From Nipponacmea schrenckii (Eukaryota; Mollusca; Gastropoda; Lottiidae), in contig JAUJPP010000012.1 in assembly GCA_030562195.1 (NCBI GenBank), positions 14,384,001 through 14,448,000 on the forward strand: a DNA stretch of 64,000 bases, read 5' to 3'. Shown here piece after piece: positions 47,391 to 59,510 of the stretch. A program made the translations under genes and the position numbers. Within the stretch, counting starts at the first letter, position 1, and every line of letters starts with the position of its first letter. Under the pieces are notes generated by a model. The model was not told where the DNA came from, did no database searches, and worked only from the letters and a program-made list of their open reading frames with translations.

Positions 47391-50180
47391 GTATAGCCAT
47401 GTTTATACAGGCATGAAATCTGGCCTACTTGAAGCCAACCATACTCGGTCCAGACTTGGCCCGCTTGGCTGGTACCGTTTACACAGCACTGTTTTCACTG
47501 GGCCAGAATCTAAAAATAGACCCGCTCTCTTGTCAAAGGAGGTGAAAGAACACTAACAGACAAAATGGCGCCTTAAACAAACAAATCCTTGGTTTTGAAG
47601 TTTTTGTTGAATTTGTTTCTTTTAAAGCTTTTGCTTACGATGTTATTTATTACGATATTAGCGATCAAAGCTTCAGTTTATCATCAGTCCAAGATGTTTG
47701 ATGTAAATAATAATTTGAGCCTACAGTACAGCAACTTTATAACTTATCTTCGTCGCCGGCGACGGTCGGCAAAATAAGCTCAGACGGTCGCCAGTTCGTC
47801 GGCAGTTCGTCGGCAGTTCGTCGGCGACGGTCTGCAGACGGTCGCCAGTTCGTCGCCAGTTCATCGGCGACGGTCTGCAGACGGTCGCCAGTTCGTCGCC
47901 AGTTCGTCGTCAAAATTTCTATAATCTTTGTGTACATCATGACGTCAAGACTTTGCTTGACAACAGACTAGTTTCTAAATATAGCTACATGTATTGTAGG
48001 TCTACAACGCAACTTTCTTTTTTTTCTACCAACAATGGTTCAGAAACTTTAAATATTACTTTTCATATTTTTCACAATTGCATTCTGATGATCGGTAACT
48101 AGTCTACGAAAGACATTTCCCTGGTCAGTCTGATTAACAAGGAACATTGCTTTACCTCACAATGTCATTCAAATCGACCTTAGCATTAATTATTGAGATT
48201 GTTTCAATTGTGAAAAAAATATACAATGAGAAATATTGTCAAACTGAGCTTGCTATTCGTTCTGATATTTTACCGTAGGTCAACTCATAAAAAGCGTTTC
48301 CGGATAACCGATGGTGAAATTCTAACCGGTTGCCCGTGAAATCCTAATATTAGTAGTTACTATTACACCTGAACAAATTCCGATATCAGAACCTGAGACT
48401 GGATTCATTACAACGTTAGTAGTGATAATCCTTTCAATATGGTGCCCAAAGAACTTAAAAGTAGTGCTTGGATTGACGCTTTCAAACGAAACTAAGCCCA
48501 AATGTATCTTGGCACGCAGTTACGAAGAAGTAGGCGTGGTTTCTCAAAACGTCAATCCCGACATCGTTGTTTTACCATTGGATGATGAAAATAGAACAAA
48601 GCGTTTATTGGTTATAATTTATACTCATTCATATGCATGAGGATGAAATATACCGAAGTAGGTGGGTCTCATAGAGTTATTTATAATAATAGGCGGTGCC
48701 AGCAAAATGATGAATGTCTACCTATTAATATTATAATAGAGAAAAAAAAAAAGAATAAATATTAATAATCCGTCAATGAGCGCAGTCGGAACTGGTTAAG
48801 CATCATTGCTATATTGACCGCTGTAGATTTAGGATGGGTTGGGCGTCGTGATTTTAAATATATCCCCCGTGATAAGTTTGAATTTAAAATTATAAAAATA
48901 GAGCCGGTGGCCCGAGAATTAATTTATTATAAAGTCCGAGGTCGTAGGCCTAGTCCCGAAAAGCCATGGTAAAAGGGTTGTTACACTTTCTTTTCATCGA
49001 ATTGAGAATCTGCTTGATATCCTAGTTTCTATGGTTAAATAATCTGTTATAGGCTTTACATTTCTACGTTCTTTGGTTGGACACGATCAAGACTGGGCCT
49101 ACTAGGTCTATTTGAGGTTTTCTACAGGTACCTCTTACAACAGTAGCCTTTTTTGTAACCATAAACGGCCTGATTACCGGGAACAAAGTAATGCACCCTC
49201 AGACCTTATTGATCACCAAAATAAAGTATTTTATTATTGTTTCAAAAAATTACTGTAGACCAAGCTTACATCCCAAGTGCCCCAACACGCATTCCGTGGA
49301 GGGTTGAAGTATAGGCTCCACCCATTGTTCTCCTCTTGTCACTCTCAGTCTCATAGGCCGGCTATCGTTGTTTAATCTTTTGACGAAAAAAATAGATTGA
49401 TAAAGCCTTTATTGGGCACATTCTGCATATCAACTCAAAACTAAGGTTTTTTCCATGCATGTGTACATAATAAAAATTCTGATGACATGTATTTCAAAAT
49501 AATAGGCTTAGCCTAGTAGTAGTGGCGCAGGCCTAGCGCATTGTTAATTTCGCTCATGAAAGAATTATGATTCTTGGCGTCAAAAGATGAAGATTTGGAT
49601 CGTGATTCGTGACGTGATGGTCATTAAATTATGACATCAGCTCTTCTTGACAACGGAAAGCGATGGATTTTCTTTCTGGAAGTGGCGACGAACTGGCGAC
49701 GAAGTGGCGACCGTCTGCAGACGAACTGGCGACGAACTGGCGACCGTCTGCAGACGAACTGGCGACTGTCGCCAGTTCGTCGCCAGTTCGTCTGCAGACG
49801 GTCGCCAGTTCGTCGGCAAATGTTCTGCCGACCATCTGCAGATGATCTGCAGATAAAGATAAGTTATAAAGTTGCTGTACTGTAGCTTGTCGTTTCCCGA
49901 TTTGAGTAGAAAGGTCAAGGCCATTATAGTGCAAGCGCGAATTGTCTCAGCAAAGTGGGCCAAGTGAACTCGGCCCAGAGGCGCATTTACACAACACTAA
50001 TATTTTGCCGTGCTGTACTTGGTCTGGACTGAGACTACCTTTTTTTGCAGGACTGGGCCCACTTGAAACTAGCACGTTGCCCAGCCCTCTCAACCTGTTT
50101 AGACAGTCACTTTTTCTACCAAACCGTACTTGGTTCAGACTCGGCCCTGATTACTTTTGGCTGTCTAAACGTGGCTTATG
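47391..50180. mobile_element. Possible larger inverted-repeat element enclosing a foldback element
   Basis: 'tagccatgtttatacaggc' at about 47393 and the inverse of 'taagccacgtttagacagcc' at about 50160 are imperfect inverted repeats (about 15 of 18). Inside both ends are related stretches with 'ggtccagacttggcccgctt' (47448) or 'ggttcagactcggccctgat' (50132). Low certainty that this is a single element. Confidence 0.4.
47721..49885. mobile_element. Foldback-like element with GC-rich repeated arms
   Basis: The ends 'ctacagtacagcaacttt' plus 'ataacttatct' (47721) and their exact inverse (ending 49885) form a 29-bp perfect inverted repeat. Behind each end lies an array of about 17-21 bp units such as 'gacggtcgccagttcgtc' (about 47755-47915 and, inverted, about 49680-49830), containing the palindrome 'gtctgcagac'. 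The 1.75-kb interior shows no recognisable transposase. Several overlapping frames over the arms are artefacts. Confidence 0.75.
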
Positions 50181-51538
50181 ATAGCATATCATAGCCAATT
50201 ATAACCTTTGACACATACTCATACAGTCCTTCTGTATCAAGCTCTGAATGGCTGTATTCGCTGTTATACAGACCTATCAAATCGCTATAATCCATGATTT
50301 AAGAATAGTGGATATATCAGTCAAGGCACCAAGTTCATAATAGTTGGACATTGTGAAGAGAATTGCTGATGTATATACATTTATAAGTATTTGTACAATT
50401 GACTTACAAAAAAAATTGATCTCATCAGAACCAAAATCATTGCAGAGGTTTCTACACAATAGTTTAGAAAGACAAAAAACATATCTTGCTCTCAACTTAT
50501 CCTTGAGAGCAATAACTACTGTTCATACATCACTACATTCATTTGCATAATATGAAATATGAATGGGGTATTATTGTGGAAAACATATCAGACAAATAGT
50601 GAATAGTTGAAAATGATAGTTATGGGAACTGAGATGAATAGAGGCTCAGGCATGAATAGCATCTCAATTACGTGTAATTCCCTAATTACATAACTCTTGA
50701 ATTATTTGGCGGCCATTTTCCCATTAAATCAGCCCCTATTGATACGTTATAAAAACGTTTTTCTAAATCAACTTGGTTTGTATGAAAGATAGATGAAGGA
50801 ATTATTCAAATCAGCCGTAGCCCATTGACAAAATATTTCAATAGTCCAAAATCGAATCATTAACGACTCGATGTAGTCAACAAATTTTCAATAAAATCCA
50901 AACAATTTAGCTTTCAGAAAATATTATAGTCTCTTATACTCTGACAAACTGTGGCCTCTGCAGATAATAACTAAAAGAGACCTTCAAAAAAGACCATTTA
51001 GATTTAGTTCTTGGCAGACTCAACTGGACCATCAGTCCTTTAGACCATTCAGTAATCTTAATCTAGAATTTACTATGCTTATTCAGTAGAGAGAGAGAAA
51101 GAAAAGATGAGAAGAAATAAGGATGAGTCAGTAAAGAAAAGTTCACTCAATTTATACTGAAAATAAACAGTGATTATAGTGATAGTGAAAAATAACCAGT
51201 GTCTAAAAGTAAATAGTATTTACAATTAAAATATTCAATCTATTATAATATGCCTATTATCATGATTATATATGTGCTTCTTGGATAAGAAGAATATCCA
51301 AAATACATTGAGTGAGGTCAGAACTTGGGGTTAGTGTTTTTGTTAGAGTTAAGGCTAATCCAGTCACCATAACGCTGGCATCAGTGTAATACTTACAAAA
51401 CACCAGCTTAACACCAGAATAACACTTCACTAATGTGATCTTGAGCTTTGACCTCTACATCCTCTAAACTCCTAGGGGTTTGTGTTATGGAAAAGTATGC
51501 TAAGCCAGTGTTCTGAAACTTTGAGTTGGCCTAAAAGT
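50181..51538. other. Non-coding, no feature recognised
   Basis: Unique AT-rich DNA. Short frames at 50277-50550 on both strands have no domain. A short 'agagagagaaagaaaag' run lies at 51089-51110. Confidence 0.45.
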
Positions 51539-51539
51539 G

Positions 51540-51838
51540 TAGTTTTATATCAGCCATGGATGATGCCTCCAAAAGCCACAAACTTATTTCTGTATATCAG
51601 CCATGAACTATGTCTCCAAAAGCCAAAAACTAATTTTTGTACATCAGAAATGAACTATGCCTACAAAAACCACTAACTAATTTCTGTACATCAGCCATGG
51701 ACAATGCCTCCAAAAGCCACTAACTTATTTCTGTACATCAGCCATGAACGGTGCCTACAAAAACCACTAACTAATTTCTGTACATCAGCCATGGACAATG
51801 CCTCCAAAAGCCACTAACTTATTTCTGTATATCAGTCA
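51540..51838. repeat. 47-bp tandem repeat, about six copies
   Basis: 'cagccatggacaatgcctcc' plus 'aaaagccactaacttatttc' recurs every 47 bp from about 51551. The 64-codon frame at 51482-51676 is part of it and not a gene. Confidence 0.88.
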
Positions 51839-52289
51839 GAAGAACAATTCTAGTCGGGTGAAAGAGACTACAGACATGACGAAGAAGTCGGTTTCAATCA
51901 GTCATAATTCTCAGAGGAAGAGTAAATCAAGGTTTATTCAAACCTCGTCTTATCAATATCTCATTAATCTAATCAGTAGAAAATGACTGGTAATTGGGGT
52001 GAAAAAAGACTGACTCTCAAGCCACCACAAGTTTACCCCAATTCGTTCAATCATCCCTTATCTTGTCCACCAACTTTTTGATGTGGCATCATGCGAAATA
52101 ACTTGCCCCTATCATACCTAGTCATTTTTTTTAATATCTTCCACCATCTTGTTATCTTGTCGTTTCTTTAAAGAAATTTATAAATTTGGCATATATTTAT
52201 GAGGGGAAATACCTTCTGTCATATAATATAACATAACATAATCCTTATATAATCTGATAATTACAACAAATTTAGTATTATCTATTAAA
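51839..52289. other. Non-coding spacer
   Basis: No feature recognised. Confidence 0.4.
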
Positions 52290-52555
52290 TGCATTAATTA
52301 TTGAAAAATGCTTATTCAATTTATTAATTAATAATTATATATATAATAATTAATAATAAGTAAGTTTATTTATTTATTTATTTATTTATCGGATTATATA
52401 CGGATTCTGTTATGTGATTCAATGACTTAGTTTTGTGAGTTTCCAGATTTTACAGGGATTCTGTTACTTTATGACACCAGGTAAGTTCACTGATGAAAAT
52501 ATACTCATATTAACCATTCTTGAGAACTTATGTTCCTTTCTGAGACTTAAAAGAT
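52290..52555. mobile_element. MITE B4, degenerate copy
   Basis: The block order 'attgaaaaatgcttattcaa', a TTTA-rich run, 'atgacttagttttgtgagtt', 'tccagattttacagggattc', 'ggtaagttcactgatga', 'actcatattaaccattcttg' follows MITE B3 at 59762-60075. The ends are eroded and no TTAA is evident. Confidence 0.55.
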
Positions 52556-53590
52556 AATAAAATAACTTATTTATAATATGAAACATGAAAATTAGTGTTT
52601 CTTCAAACCGAAATTCTTAATGCCGTGAGGTTTGCCCTATCCTGCAGATTTTCTGTAAGTGTAACAAGAAAATTTTAATATTAAATTTTTGAATTTTTTT
52701 TTAAATATTTTCTAAATAAACCAGTTGTCATTTGTTTAAAGATAATATAATTCATTCTTAATGTGAAATGGGGTTTCTTTGAAAAATAAATTTTTATACT
52801 TTTGGTTAAGGTACATTAAGAATATCACACTTAATTTTATATTAAAAATATCTTTTAAAAATACTGTATTTGATCTAAAAATGTCAATAATTTGTTTGAA
52901 GTACCCTCCAGATTGAGGATCTCTGTGGTAAAGATAATGTATCCCTTATCAATTCCAAAATCTTTATTTTACAAAGCCCTCATCTTTCTACAAAAACCAC
53001 AGTGTCTCATATCTGACAAGCAACAAAGAAAAACTGTTCATAAATTATTTCATGTTCTTCCATTTCCTGTCAAATCTATCAAATTATAGTGGCATTCATT
53101 CAGATATTCTGGAATCAGGGAAAGCCTAAATGACTAACATTTGCCCTCTAAATGTCTAATTAGGCTTCAATTGTCTTGAATAGCAATTAAGAAAAATTAA
53201 GCTGAGCCTGTCATCTTTATTAGCTGGACGTCATTTCTAAAGATATTAATGCGATCTTCCAGTCAGATATGAACTGATGTTAAAGGACTTGTAAAGAGGT
53301 TTTCTAAATTCTTTTTCTTTATATAAACACCGTTCCAAATTTCAGTCAGAAGTTACTGATTTTGCAATTATAATGACGACGCGATCACAAATATTGCTAA
53401 GTTTATAAGCAACCGGTAATATAAAGAACATTTCTATAATAACAGGACGTTAGTGATGGGACATCGATTATCGGTGGACATCAATTTGATCTTACCGTTC
53501 GACTAACTGTTTATTAATTGGCTAAGTAATAGATAACTTTCATTGTATTTATTCAGATTTTACTACAGTTAAACTTGTATTAAGCAAGTG
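52556..53590. other. Non-coding, possible MITE C end
   Basis: 'ttaaaggacttgtaaagagg' followed by 'ttttctaaatt' at 53281-53310 resembles the left end of MITE family C, but the right end was not found. A 65-codon + frame (52892-53089) has no recognised domain. Confidence 0.4.
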
Positions 53591-53736
53591 GTCAAGGGTC
53601 ATGCCCTGACAATCAGCAAAATATTCTTAAAATTGTATGGTTAACATTTTTTAAAAGTTTCTTTTCAACATAGGGCAGTAACACACGTTAATCTCATCCT
53701 GTAATATGTTTCAACAGAAGGTATTGGTACAGGATC

Positions 53737-53998
53737 GAAATGAAATGAATGGAGTTTTACTTCCTAATCTTCTACACCTAATGGGCTAATGATGACAGGC
53801 AATGCCATGCAGGGTGCAATGAGGGAAAGTTTGCGAGGACAGCGACACAGGGTCTTGGTTTATTGTTCCATCTGAGCAACAAGATGATTTTTCTATGACA
53901 GGCCCTCCTACCTGCATCACTGACAGGTGAAAACTAGGCTGAAATATTCAAAAGTTTGTCTTTATCTTTTACCTGCATGGGTCAGGGCTCAAAATGGT
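53737..53998 (-). mobile_element. SINE copy, diverged
   Basis: In - orientation it carries most body blocks of the main family ('atggagttttacttcctaat', 'gggctaatgatgacaggcaa', 'gcagggtgcaatgagggaaa', 'aggccctcctacctgcatca'). The tRNA-like head at the right end is eroded. Confidence 0.75.
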
Positions 53999-54635
53999 AC
54001 CTTACTGTAGGAAGGTCTATTCCTTAATTCTCTTTAAAGAATTTGCGTAAATAGACCACAGCATAATGGAATATCATTTTACTAATGATCTATTTTTCAT
54101 GATCCAATTCGATTATTTGCGACAACTGGCTCATCATTGCAAGTCGTCTGCCTGAAAATTGGATTGATGCAAATTGAGGCAGTGTAGTCGAAGGATATAA
54201 AATAGTTAGAAAATTCTGTACTATCCCTTTAAAAGCTGTTTATTCACTTCATATGAAACATGATTATGGCTCAAACTGACAAATTTCGACAGTTACATCT
54301 TGAATTTGATATGTGTTTCATCTTAATAAAAGCTTTAAATCAAATGAGCAAATCATATCAACATGAATATGTATGGTTAAAGTTTTGAATATTCTTTAGA
54401 TATGAACTGGAATGAATAGAATTTCAGGGTTTTTTTTTATGCAAATTATTCTTTGAAGTGTATGGTGAACTTTTTTAATAGTTACAAGTTTCATTTCAAC
54501 ATTGGACAGTAACACCCGTTAATCTCATCCCCTAATAGTATTATCATTAATATGGTTTTGGAACAACATCTGGTCCACTTTACTTTCGCTTTCTGATAAA
54601 TAAATTACTAGTCAACAGAAGGTACTGGCACTGGG

Positions 54636-54705
54636 TTGAAATGAAAAGAAATGAAATGAATGGAGTTTTCCATCCCACTCTTCGGTATCTGAGTAGGCCT
54701 AATGT
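54636..54705 (-). mobile_element. SINE 3' fragment
   Basis: The tail 'gaaatgaaatgaatggagtt' and 'ccatcccactcttcggtat' match the 3' end of the main SINE, after which the match stops. Confidence 0.65.
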
Positions 54706-55510
54706 TCTTGTACATGGTAGCTTAGACCCCTTTCATTACTTCGCTGATCATTTTATCATTGCTTTATCTTGTAAATTTCTCCAGAAGCAGACAATTTCTT
54801 ATCAAAATGATGTATACTGAAATTCATAGCATGGTTCTACTTGTGACCTAAGCCAGTGCTTCTATAGTAGAGTATCTCTATTACATTCATACATTATTTG
54901 ATTACAGATTCCCTTTATAACTCTCCGGTGGTAAGGTATTTCACCTTTACATTGGTTATAGATAGATAGTTTCAAAACCCTTTAAGGATAAGCATTATTT
55001 GTACCAGGGTATATTAGTGCTTCTTTTAGCAGTATCATTTATTTAGTTCCTCATTATGACTTAGTTATGTGTAACATTTTTCGATTAAGTAAATTTATTT
55101 TACTACAGGTTAGTAATTGTTTTCACTTTCAGGGTTTTTGTTATATTTAATAAAACTTATGATTTGAACCCTTGGTGTGATGATTTAATCCCCATCATCC
55201 CCCCCACCCTTGACAACAGTAACATAATAGATACACAGTGAGCTAACAATAACATTTTCTATAAAGCACTGTGTGTTTCTATTAATAACTGAAACAATTG
55301 GCATTTTCAAGGTTTTATTTGAGCCTAGAATATATGTAAATAGCTTTCAGAAGTACTTGAAATGCACCAAAACAACTTACTTCAATAAAACCTCAAACTA
55401 GGAAGTTTACTTTCTAATTATGAAGTAGTCTCAAGAAAAGACAAGTTTAATTTTAATTTGCAATCGCACATACTTTAAAGAAGACAGTCTGCATTTTCAG
55501 GGGGTTGATT
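54706..55510. other. Non-coding, no feature recognised
   Basis: Unique AT-rich DNA. No exon could be supported. Confidence 0.4.
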
Positions 55511-55735
55511 GTGTCATATAGCACAACGGTTAGTGCATTGGTTCTTTACGTCATTTACTTGAATATGTTGAAAATGTTGGAAGTGAGTTCTAATCTCAAT
55601 CGGCATGCGATAGTCTGATGACCTTGAATAAGTCATCTTCACTAATAATCCCAGTGCACCCAGCTGTAAATCGGTACGGATAATCTGGGAAAGATCAAAC
55701 AAGGACCAGCTGGTAGAAAGGATCACTATCACGGC
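55511..55735 (+). mobile_element. Second SINE family, with a conserved-core type body
   Basis: A tRNA-like head ('tagcacaacggttagtgcat', then a degenerate B box 'gagttctaatctc') is followed by 'gatgaccttgaataagtcat' and 'ccagtgcacccagctgtaaa' plus 'tcggtac'. This core is like the deeply conserved SINE domains described in molluscs and other animals (I think of the Nin-DC type; the name is from memory). The 72-codon - strand frame over it is not a gene. Confidence 0.65.
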
Positions 55736-56168
55736 AGACTTGTGAATCTAAGATGTTACACTTATAAAACATAGTCCAATCCAGTGTAAATAAATATTGT
55801 TTTTAAAAAAGTGCTTTCAGAAGCACTGCATAAAAATAGCATAAACACATCACATATATAAACACATTATTTGAAATAAATTACTAAACCCAACATTGCA
55901 AGGTTTACTGAGTTGCAAACCTACTTGCTCACTACACTAGTTGCATCAGATATCTTGGCTTATCACATGTCTTTTGTTTTTCGGTAGAAATTGGGAATGT
56001 GACACCTAAATTAATTCCACAATCAAACCAATCAAACAAAAGTATTTGACAAATACACCATATTAGTTACTGTGAAGATGTATATTGTAAACCCTCATTC
56101 AATATAGGTATATTTTCTTAGATAAAAATGTAGGCCTACGCTATGGTAATTCCATAATGTTTCCTTAC
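55736..56168. other. Non-coding or intronic
   Basis: No feature recognised. If the exon at 56169-56286 is real, this is the start of its downstream intron. Confidence 0.35.
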
Positions 56169-56286
56169 CTTGATGGCCATAAACTAGGCGTTCAACAAGC
56201 ACTGACGTCGGTTGTGTCATTTGTGTAATTTGGTCTTCGTCTTCCATTTTAACGTCCAAATTATTCACTTTTATAAAACTAATGTC
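56169..56286 (-). CDS. Candidate exon of unidentified protein
   Basis: Read on the - strand, 118 nt open throughout are bounded by an acceptor-like 'attctatag' (right) and a consensus donor, CAAG|GTAAGG, at 56169. The peptide includes 'MEDEDQITQMTQPTSVLVER' followed by LVYGHQ. The internal ATG at 56247 has a good context (A at -3, G at +4), so this could instead be the first coding exon of a gene running left, with a CACGTG motif upstream near 56394. It could also be a late exon of the monooxygenase gene, but it resembles no part of that family that I know. Identity unknown; it may be chance. Confidence 0.3.
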
Positions 56287-56289
56287 CTA

Positions 56290-57189
56290 TAGAATAGAAT
56301 AAACACAGTTATTCCTTGAAACTTGCAGTCAATTTCCACAACACGTCCACCATGCTCTGTTTATATTTTTGATAGCCTTGACCTTTAGTTTTCACGTGCT
56401 GGGTCGCGTTCGATTTTTAATATCAATGGTTTTCTCGGAGTTTTTTGGACCCGATCCCATTTTAAGAATTAAAAACCAAGTTGTGTAGGAGGCTACTGCA
56501 GTATTGATCATTGGCCGAGGAAGTAGATATCCCCCCTCCTCTTTTTTAAGACAAATGTTTAGGGCCTATCTGTTATGCCCAAAAATATGTGTCGGAATTC
56601 ACTTAATTAAAGAAATTTGTTGTAGGAGGACCCTAAATGTGAAGCAGTCCTGTCGCCAGGACTGAATGGGTACTGGGGCCCTTATTTTTGGCCTTCTTCT
56701 CCCTCCCCCCAGGAAATTTCGAAAACTAGAACGTATTTCTGGCGATTAAAAGGCGCCAAAATTCCAATCAAAACTTTTTGTTTTTTGTAGATCAATAACT
56801 CAGCCCTCCGTGGTCCCCACCCTGACGTCTCTGGTGGGAAGTTTGTTCCTATTCGCTTCCACGCATTTAAAATCTAAACTTGAAGAAGAATCCAATATCG
56901 GGCACACTGATAGCAGCAATTTTCACCTCTCCAATTTTCAATATTAGGAGTAAGTAGTTCCACAGAACGAACCACAGACATCTGATGGTGCAAATTAATA
57001 ATACTATTATAGTGTCCCCGATACACATAAAAATCTATGAAAACAATCGTACCATTTGGCAGACTTTGTAAATATCAAAATACAAGAAAGTTATTTACCC
57101 TGAAAACGGAGACAAATTTGTTGCGATTTTCGTATAATTCTATTATTTTGCAGACTATTTAAAACTCAAAATAACTCCCGATAATGCCA
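56290..57189. other. Non-coding, MITE C-like piece
   Basis: Within 56890-57050 'cgggcacactgatagcagca' and, inverted, 'agtgtccccgatacacataa' mark the two ends of a MITE C-like element about 150-170 bp long. A GC-richer patch at 56640-56830 looks like an older repeat that I cannot name. Confidence 0.45.
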
Positions 57190-57845
57190 ACCATGGCATT
57201 TACAACTGCGAGTTTTGATCATAGTCAATTACATTTAAAATACATACCGGTACAAGGGTTAAACAAAAGTTCGAGGCAATCCATTTATAATTGAAGCTTT
57301 TTTAGCCCAAGGGAGACAACCACTATTTTGTTTGATGTTTCAGACCAATATAAACTTAACACTATTAAAATTTCATTCCTTCATTTTCGATGAAACGACC
57401 GACATTAATGCACATAATATTTTGTTTCGTTTATTTTTTTGTGGGTAATTTGATTGTTATATTACAAATAGACAAACCCTCACACTCTTCTTGAGTTCCT
57501 TCACTCTTTTAATTTAAGACAATGGCCTTAAAAACTATTTATGTTTAAAATACATTAAAGGTTTGACAGAAGTTTGAGGCGATTTAAGTAGAATATTTTT
57601 AGTAGCAGGGAGACAACTACTATTATGTTTGTTCAAGATCAATATAAACTTAAACGCTTTAAAACTTCCATTCCTTCATTTCGATGAAACGACATTAACG
57701 CGTTAAAATTTTGTTTCGTTTATTTTCTGAGTGTAACATCAGCCCTTCTTTAGTTATATTTAAAAATAGACAACCCTTTTTACACACTCTTCTAGAGTTA
57801 CTTCTCTCATTTTTATAGCGGAAATGTTGACACGTTCCTTTTATG
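57190..57845. repeat. Two-copy tandem duplication, period about 297 bp
   Basis: 'gggagacaac' occurs at 57311 and 57608. The flanking blocks 'caatataaacttaa', 'cattccttcatt', 'cgatgaaacga', 'ttttgtttcgtttatttt' and 'agacaaccct' occur in the same order in both copies with substantial divergence. Confidence 0.72.
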
Positions 57846-57939
57846 ATTGTTGTTTGGGTCTTCTTGGGATTAAAATGGGGAATGAAAAGCGCAAAGCCGC
57901 TTTTTTGATCGCAACGAATGAAACAAAATGAAACTTTGA

Positions 57940-58450
57940 GAGTTTTATCTCAGCCTAACCCGGTATAGAACCCTGGACCTTCAGGTCAGCTATATAATCA
58001 CTGCTTCTTTTGTCCCTTTAGTTTAATCGAGTTTAAAGTCCTACTTTTCTGTATGTTATTTGGAAAATTTGGAAATGTTATGAAGTCTGAAATGACCCTT
58101 TTCCGAATGAACCACATTAATCCATAAATAATTACTACCTCTCATCCCGCTGCTTCGGGCAAATTAAATGAATAGGGTTTGAAGTCCTAATTTTCTGAAC
58201 CCCAATGAGCTAAAGAAAACGAATACCTTAAAGCATTAACCTCATGAATGGAGTTTTTGTCGAACTCTTTTGCACCTTCTGAGGTAATGAAGACGGGAAA
58301 GACCATGCAGTGTGCACTGAGAGGAGTTTTGCTGGGACAGCGGTATATTTAAGCGTACTGTAACGTGCACATCTTGTAGCTCACCTTTTCCCATGACAGT
58401 CCCTCTGACGTGCATAATTAACAAACGAGGAAAAGGATAACCCATTTCAG
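57940..58450 (-). mobile_element. Cluster of SINE pieces
   Basis: 57946-57995 matches the tRNA-head end ('cagcctaacccggtatagaa', 'ccctggaccttcaggt'). 58020-58090 and 58165-58225 match the 3' end loosely. 58232-58440 is a fuller body ('gaatggagtttttgtcgaac', 'accatgcagtgtgcactgag', 'ctgggacagcgg', 'cagtccctctgacgtgcata'). The pieces are in - orientation and could be several insertions or one rearranged copy. The 86-codon frame at 58242-58502 is incidental. Confidence 0.65.
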
Positions 58451-58888
58451 AGAGAGTAGGAATAAACTGATTAACATGCTTCAAAGGCACTGGAACAAAC
58501 ACCAGTGCTTGTTTATTTTATTTTTAAGAAAATCAAAATTTGAATTATGATTTGTTATCAGTGGTAGATAGATTTAACCAATAATTATCCTTTGTCTATC
58601 GCAGACATCGAACTTTTCATATTTCTTTGTTATTGTTGGGGGATTCTTCTTAACGTACGAAGACTGAAATTGAAATGACTTTGAATTAAAGACGCAAGCT
58701 AGAAATAAAGAGAATTTGCAACAACCCGCATATCATCGAGGATGAAACATACTAAAGATGAATCAAGCGTATTCACCGACGAACTGAACTCATTCAACGA
58801 AAAAATTCCCCACAGAGGAAAACTCTTCACCAGGTCAGAATAGAGGCGATCATATTCATTATGTCAAACTTATATAAACTTCGTACTT

Positions 58889-59067
58889 ATACCTTGACTG
58901 CAACAGACACCTTTCTGATATCATGGAAGATTGATTATAATTGGTGCCAAATTGATGAGATTGTTCGCTAACGAATACAGCCAATCAGGGACTTCAACAG
59001 AAAGTCTGTGAACGCATCACTACATCCTATGACGCCAGAAAAGTGGCTATTGTAGTCAAGGTATTAA
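58889..59067. mobile_element. Small MITE-like inverted-repeat element
   Basis: The left end 'taccttgactgcaacagaca' is inverted at the right end ('gtggctattgtagtcaaggt'), a ~20-bp imperfect inverted repeat with TA-rich flanks. A matching left end also occurs near 16618. Non-coding. Confidence 0.6.
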
Positions 59068-59255
59068 ACTTAATCACATGGTGAACCTGAGAAGGTAACG
59101 TGAATTTAAGGCCGTCTCATACCGGGGCTATGATCAGATGCGTATGGTTGCGATTAATGAAAGTGGTAACGAACGCTGCCCGCAATACAAACCCACAGCG
59201 ATCGTTTTGGTGTGAGGGACTCCATAAAATTCTTCAGATACGTTCAGAAACTTAC

Positions 59256-59510
59256 CATTTTGTATCCCTGGTGGCTGCCACAAGACATGACGTGCATCGA
59301 CTCATCCGTAACTTTTTGGAATTCAGCTCGAACCGTTTCATTCTTCCAGTCCCTGGTATTCAACAGTTCTTGGAGTTTGTCTGGTTTATGTTCTGTTTTA
59401 TCATCAAAATATTGGTTGTATTGGGGTATACTAGCACAAATACCGAAATCAACTTTGGGATAGTACATTAGAAACCCAATACACATTTCTTGTCTAGTTG
59501 AAATTCCTCC
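59256..59510 (-). CDS. MOXD1: DBH-like monooxygenase exon 8 of those visible (C-terminal copper domain end)
   Basis: 255 nt, 85 codons, phase 0 at both ends, bounded by 'gtttcag' and ATG|GTAAGT. It begins 'GGISTRQEMC'; the Met in EMC is the expected CuM ligand (M314 in PHM numbering). 'IGFLMYYPKVDFGICASIP' follows, as in DBH/MOXD1 proteins. After that comes a charged helical stretch and a Cys-containing end. A further exon is required because no stop is reached; I could not find it to the left with confidence. Confidence 0.92.

Larger units (their letters stand above)
53590..54705. repeat. Local duplication carrying a SINE
   Basis: Two stretches about 0.85 kb apart share the same order of blocks: 'gtatggttaac' or 'gtatggtgaac', 'acagtaacacncgttaatct', 'tcaacagaaggta', 'tggnacnggntngaaatgaa', then SINE 3' sequence. 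Copy 1 is at about 53630-53770 and copy 2 at about 54455-54700 (with a ~60-bp extra piece). The shared SINE junction indicates that the SINE inserted before the duplication. Confidence 0.7.

Noticed and set aside
49629..49963. Overlapping ORFs on both strands at about 49.6-50.0 kb
   Set aside because: They fall on the GC-rich palindromic arm of the foldback element. The reading frames mirror the repeat unit.
59100..59471. 123-codon + strand ORF
   Set aside because: It is antisense to the well-supported monooxygenase exon at 59256-59510.
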